A stretch of 5,933 bases of DNA, from positions 1-5,933 of the forward strand of contig CAJYIG010000158.1 in the NCBI GenBank assembly GCA_913774725.1, given 5' to 3'. The notes below the pieces were generated by a model. It searched no databases. It had not been told where the DNA came from and worked only from the letters and a program-made list of their open reading frames with translations. Source of the DNA: an uncultured Curtobacterium sp. (lineage in GTDB: Bacteria > Actinomycetota > Actinomycetes > Actinomycetales > Microbacteriaceae). This document shows, in pieces, positions 4,303-5,933 of the stretch (positions are counted from its first letter, which is position 1; the number at the start of each line of letters is the position of its first letter). The translations under genes and the position numbers were made by a program.

Positions 4303-5877
4303 GTGGCACCGAACGAAGCACACCAGCACGGCGACCGGCCGTTGCGCACGAAGGCCCAGGCCAAGCGCGCGCGCCGCAAGCTGACCGAGGACGACGTCAC
4401 CGTCGTCGAGGAGTCGCTGCTCAAGCGTGCCGTCGCCGCAGCGGCCCTCGGCAACGCGATGGAGTGGTTCGACTTCGGCATCTTCGCCTACCTGACGGTC
4501 ACCATCTCGAAGGTGTTCCTGCCGGCGGGCGACCCGACCTCGAACCTCGTCGCGACCTTCGGGTTCTTCGCGGCCGCGTTCATCGTCCGTCCGATCGGCG
4601 GTGCCGTCTTCGGCCCGATCGGTGACAAGATCGGCCGACAGAAGGTCCTCGCGCTGACGATGATCCTGATGGCCGCCGGCACGCTCATGATCGGCCTGAT
4701 CCCGTCGTACGCGACGATCGGCTTCTGGGCGCCGGTGCTGCTCCTCGTCGCCCGCTTCGTGCAGGGCTTCTCGACCGGTGGTGAGTACGGCGGCGCGGCG
4801 ACCTTCATCGCCGAGTACTCGCCGGACAAGCGCCGCGGGTTCATGGGCTCGTGGCTCGAGTTCGGCACGCTCGCCGGCTACGTGCTCGGTGCCTCGATCG
4901 TCACGATCCTGCAGTACGCGATGCCCGAGGACACCCTGCTCAGCTGGGGCTGGCGCATCCCGTTCATGATCGCCGGTCCGCTCGGCCTCATCGGGCTCTA
5001 CCTCCGCCTGAAGCTCGAGGAGACCCCGGCGTTCCAGAAGCAGCAGGAGCAGGCCGCCGAGCGCGAGTCGCAGAAGACCCCGTTCCTCAAGCTGTTCGCC
5101 GAGAACTGGCGCTCGCTCCTCATCTGCATCGGCCTGGTCCTCGTGTTCAACGTGACCGACTACATGCTGCTGTCGTACATGCCGACCTACCTCGAGACGA
5201 ACCTCGGGCAGAACGCCACGTTCGGCCTGATCCTCATCGTCATCGTGATGATCCTCATGATGGTCGTCATCACCTTCGGCGGTCGCCTGTCCGACAAGTT
5301 CGGCCGCCGACCGGTCCTCGCCGCGGGCTGCATCGGGTTCATCGTGCTGTCCTGGCCGGCGCTCAAGCTCGTCCAGACCGGCAGCGGCGCGGGCGTCTTC
5401 TTCGGCCTGCTGATCCTCGGCCTCGTGCTCGTGACGTTCACCTCGACCATGCCGTCGACCCTCCCGGCGCTGTTCCCGACGATCATCCGCTACGGCGCCC
5501 TGGCGATCGCGTTCAACGTGTCGGTCTCGCTGTTCGGTGGCACCACCCCGCTCGCGACGCAGGCGCTCATCGCCGGTGCGAAGGACGCCGGCCTGTCGTG
5601 GGCCGAGGACATCCCCGCCTTCTACCTGATGCTCGCCGCCGTGATCGGCCTCGTCGCCGTGTTCTTCACCAAGGAGACCGCTGCGACCCCGCTGATGGGC
5701 TCGGGCCCGACGGTCGCCCACGAGGACGAGGTCGCCGGCGTCATCGAGGACTACAACGACCCGACCTCGGAGCTCGCGCAGTCCGACTGGGCGAAGGACT
5801 TCTCGACGAGCGAGATCCCGATCGTCTCGGGCGACGCCCCGACGTCGGGTTCCGACAGGGAGCCCGCCGGCTCGTAG
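4303..5877 (+). CDS. proP: ProP-like osmolyte:H+ symporter (MFS, metabolite:H+ symporter family)
   Basis: The 524-residue membrane protein resembles E. coli ProP throughout, which imports proline, glycine betaine and related osmoprotectants with protons under osmotic stress. A basic N-terminus (RTKAQAKRARRK, 15-26) precedes the first helix, NAMEWFDFGIFAYL (51-64). Other matching blocks are RPIGGAVFGPIGDKIGRQKVL (96-116, the MFS loop 2-3 motif), QGFSTGGEYGGAATFIAEYSPDKRRGFMGSWLEFG (154-188), WGWRIPF (215-221), LEETPAF (238-244), DKFGRRPVL (331-339) and STLPALFPTIIRYGALAIAFN (385-405). Twelve membrane segments are expected. After TKETA (456-460) comes a soluble tail of about 64 residues, acidic and without the heptad coiled coil of E. 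coli ProP. The start is GTG with a well-spaced GGAGG. It is divergent from valS and has a structured leader and a terminator. The exact substrate could differ, since other members of this family take dicarboxylates or shikimate. Confidence 0.88.
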   Translation: MAPNEAHQHGDRPLRTKAQAKRARRKLTEDDVTVVEESLLKRAVAAAALGNAMEWFDFGIFAYLTVTISKVFLPAGDPTSNLVATFGFFAAAFIVRPIGGAVFGPIGDKIGRQKVLALTMILMAAGTLMIGLIPSYATIGFWAPVLLLVARFVQGFSTGGEYGGAATFIAEYSPDKRRGFMGSWLEFGTLAGYVLGASIVTILQYAMPEDTLLSWGWRIPFMIAGPLGLIGLYLRLKLEETPAFQKQQEQAAERESQKTPFLKLFAENWRSLLICIGLVLVFNVTDYMLLSYMPTYLETNLGQNATFGLILIVIVMILMMVVITFGGRLSDKFGRRPVLAAGCIGFIVLSWPALKLVQTGSGAGVFFGLLILGLVLVTFTSTMPSTLPALFPTIIRYGALAIAFNVSVSLFGGTTPLATQALIAGAKDAGLSWAEDIPAFYLMLAAVIGLVAVFFTKETAATPLMGSGPTVAHEDEVAGVIEDYNDPTSELAQSDWAKDFSTSEIPIVSGDAPTSGSDREPAGS

Positions 5878-5896
5878 CCGCCGCTGTCGGCCGGGA

Positions 5897-5933
5897 GGCA
5901 CGGTGCACGTCCGCCACTGACGCGCACCGTGCC
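5897..5933 (+). terminator. Hairpin terminator of proP
   Basis: GGCACGGTGC (5897-5906) and GCACCGTGCC (5924-5933) are perfect 10-bp arms with a 17-nt loop, starting 19 nt after the proP stop. The window ends at the last base of the stem, so a longer stem or a following T-run cannot be judged. It could also serve a convergent gene beyond the edge. Confidence 0.7.

Noticed and set aside
4159..5901. A 580-codon minus-strand open frame antisense to proP
   Set aside because: It is a shadow of proP with repetitive charged composition, and the plus-strand frame has clear ProP homology over its full length.
1..5933. Mobile element, phage or defence system
   Set aside because: All five genes are housekeeping or ordinary regulatory types; no transposase, integrase, attachment-site repeats or defence domains are seen.

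Overview
This is a GC-rich chromosomal segment of an actinobacterium. The protein style, the archaeal/Rickettsia-like valyl-tRNA synthetase and the hairpins without U-tracts suggest Microbacteriaceae (a Curtobacterium-like organism), but that placement is from memory of family sequences and was not tested by a search. No insertion sequence, phage gene, CRISPR array, tRNA or rRNA was seen. The window looks like ordinary core genome, with interest concentrated in its intergenic control regions.

Layout: four genes lie on the minus strand. From right to left they are valS (4077-1486), an 83-residue hypothetical protein (1372-1121), a TetR-family regulator (899-291) and the beginning of an M3-family dipeptidyl carboxypeptidase (203 to beyond base 1). 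One gene lies on the plus strand, a ProP-like osmolyte/H+ symporter of the MFS (4303-5877), divergent from valS.

The intergenic DNA is dense in inverted repeats. Between valS and the hypothetical gene there is a perfect 12-bp-stem hairpin just after the valS stop and a short 18-nt tandem repeat. After the hypothetical gene there is a 16-bp-stem hairpin followed by two smaller ones. These separate it from the tetR promoter, which carries two copies of a 16-bp operator-like palindrome (consensus GAGAACG-NN-CGTTCTC) around a possible -10 element, a layout typical of TetR autoregulation. The valS/proP divergent region (4078-4302) holds three close palindromes, a possible proP promoter and a proP leader that can fold into a 9-bp stem closing two small hairpins.

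Functionally the genes are a mix: translation (valS), peptide turnover (M3 peptidase), osmotic balance (proP), an unknown small protein and a local regulator. There is no sign that they form one pathway. I found no convincing new multi-gene system; the best leads are the TetR operator pair, the palindrome cluster between valS and proP, the proP leader and the type of ValS.
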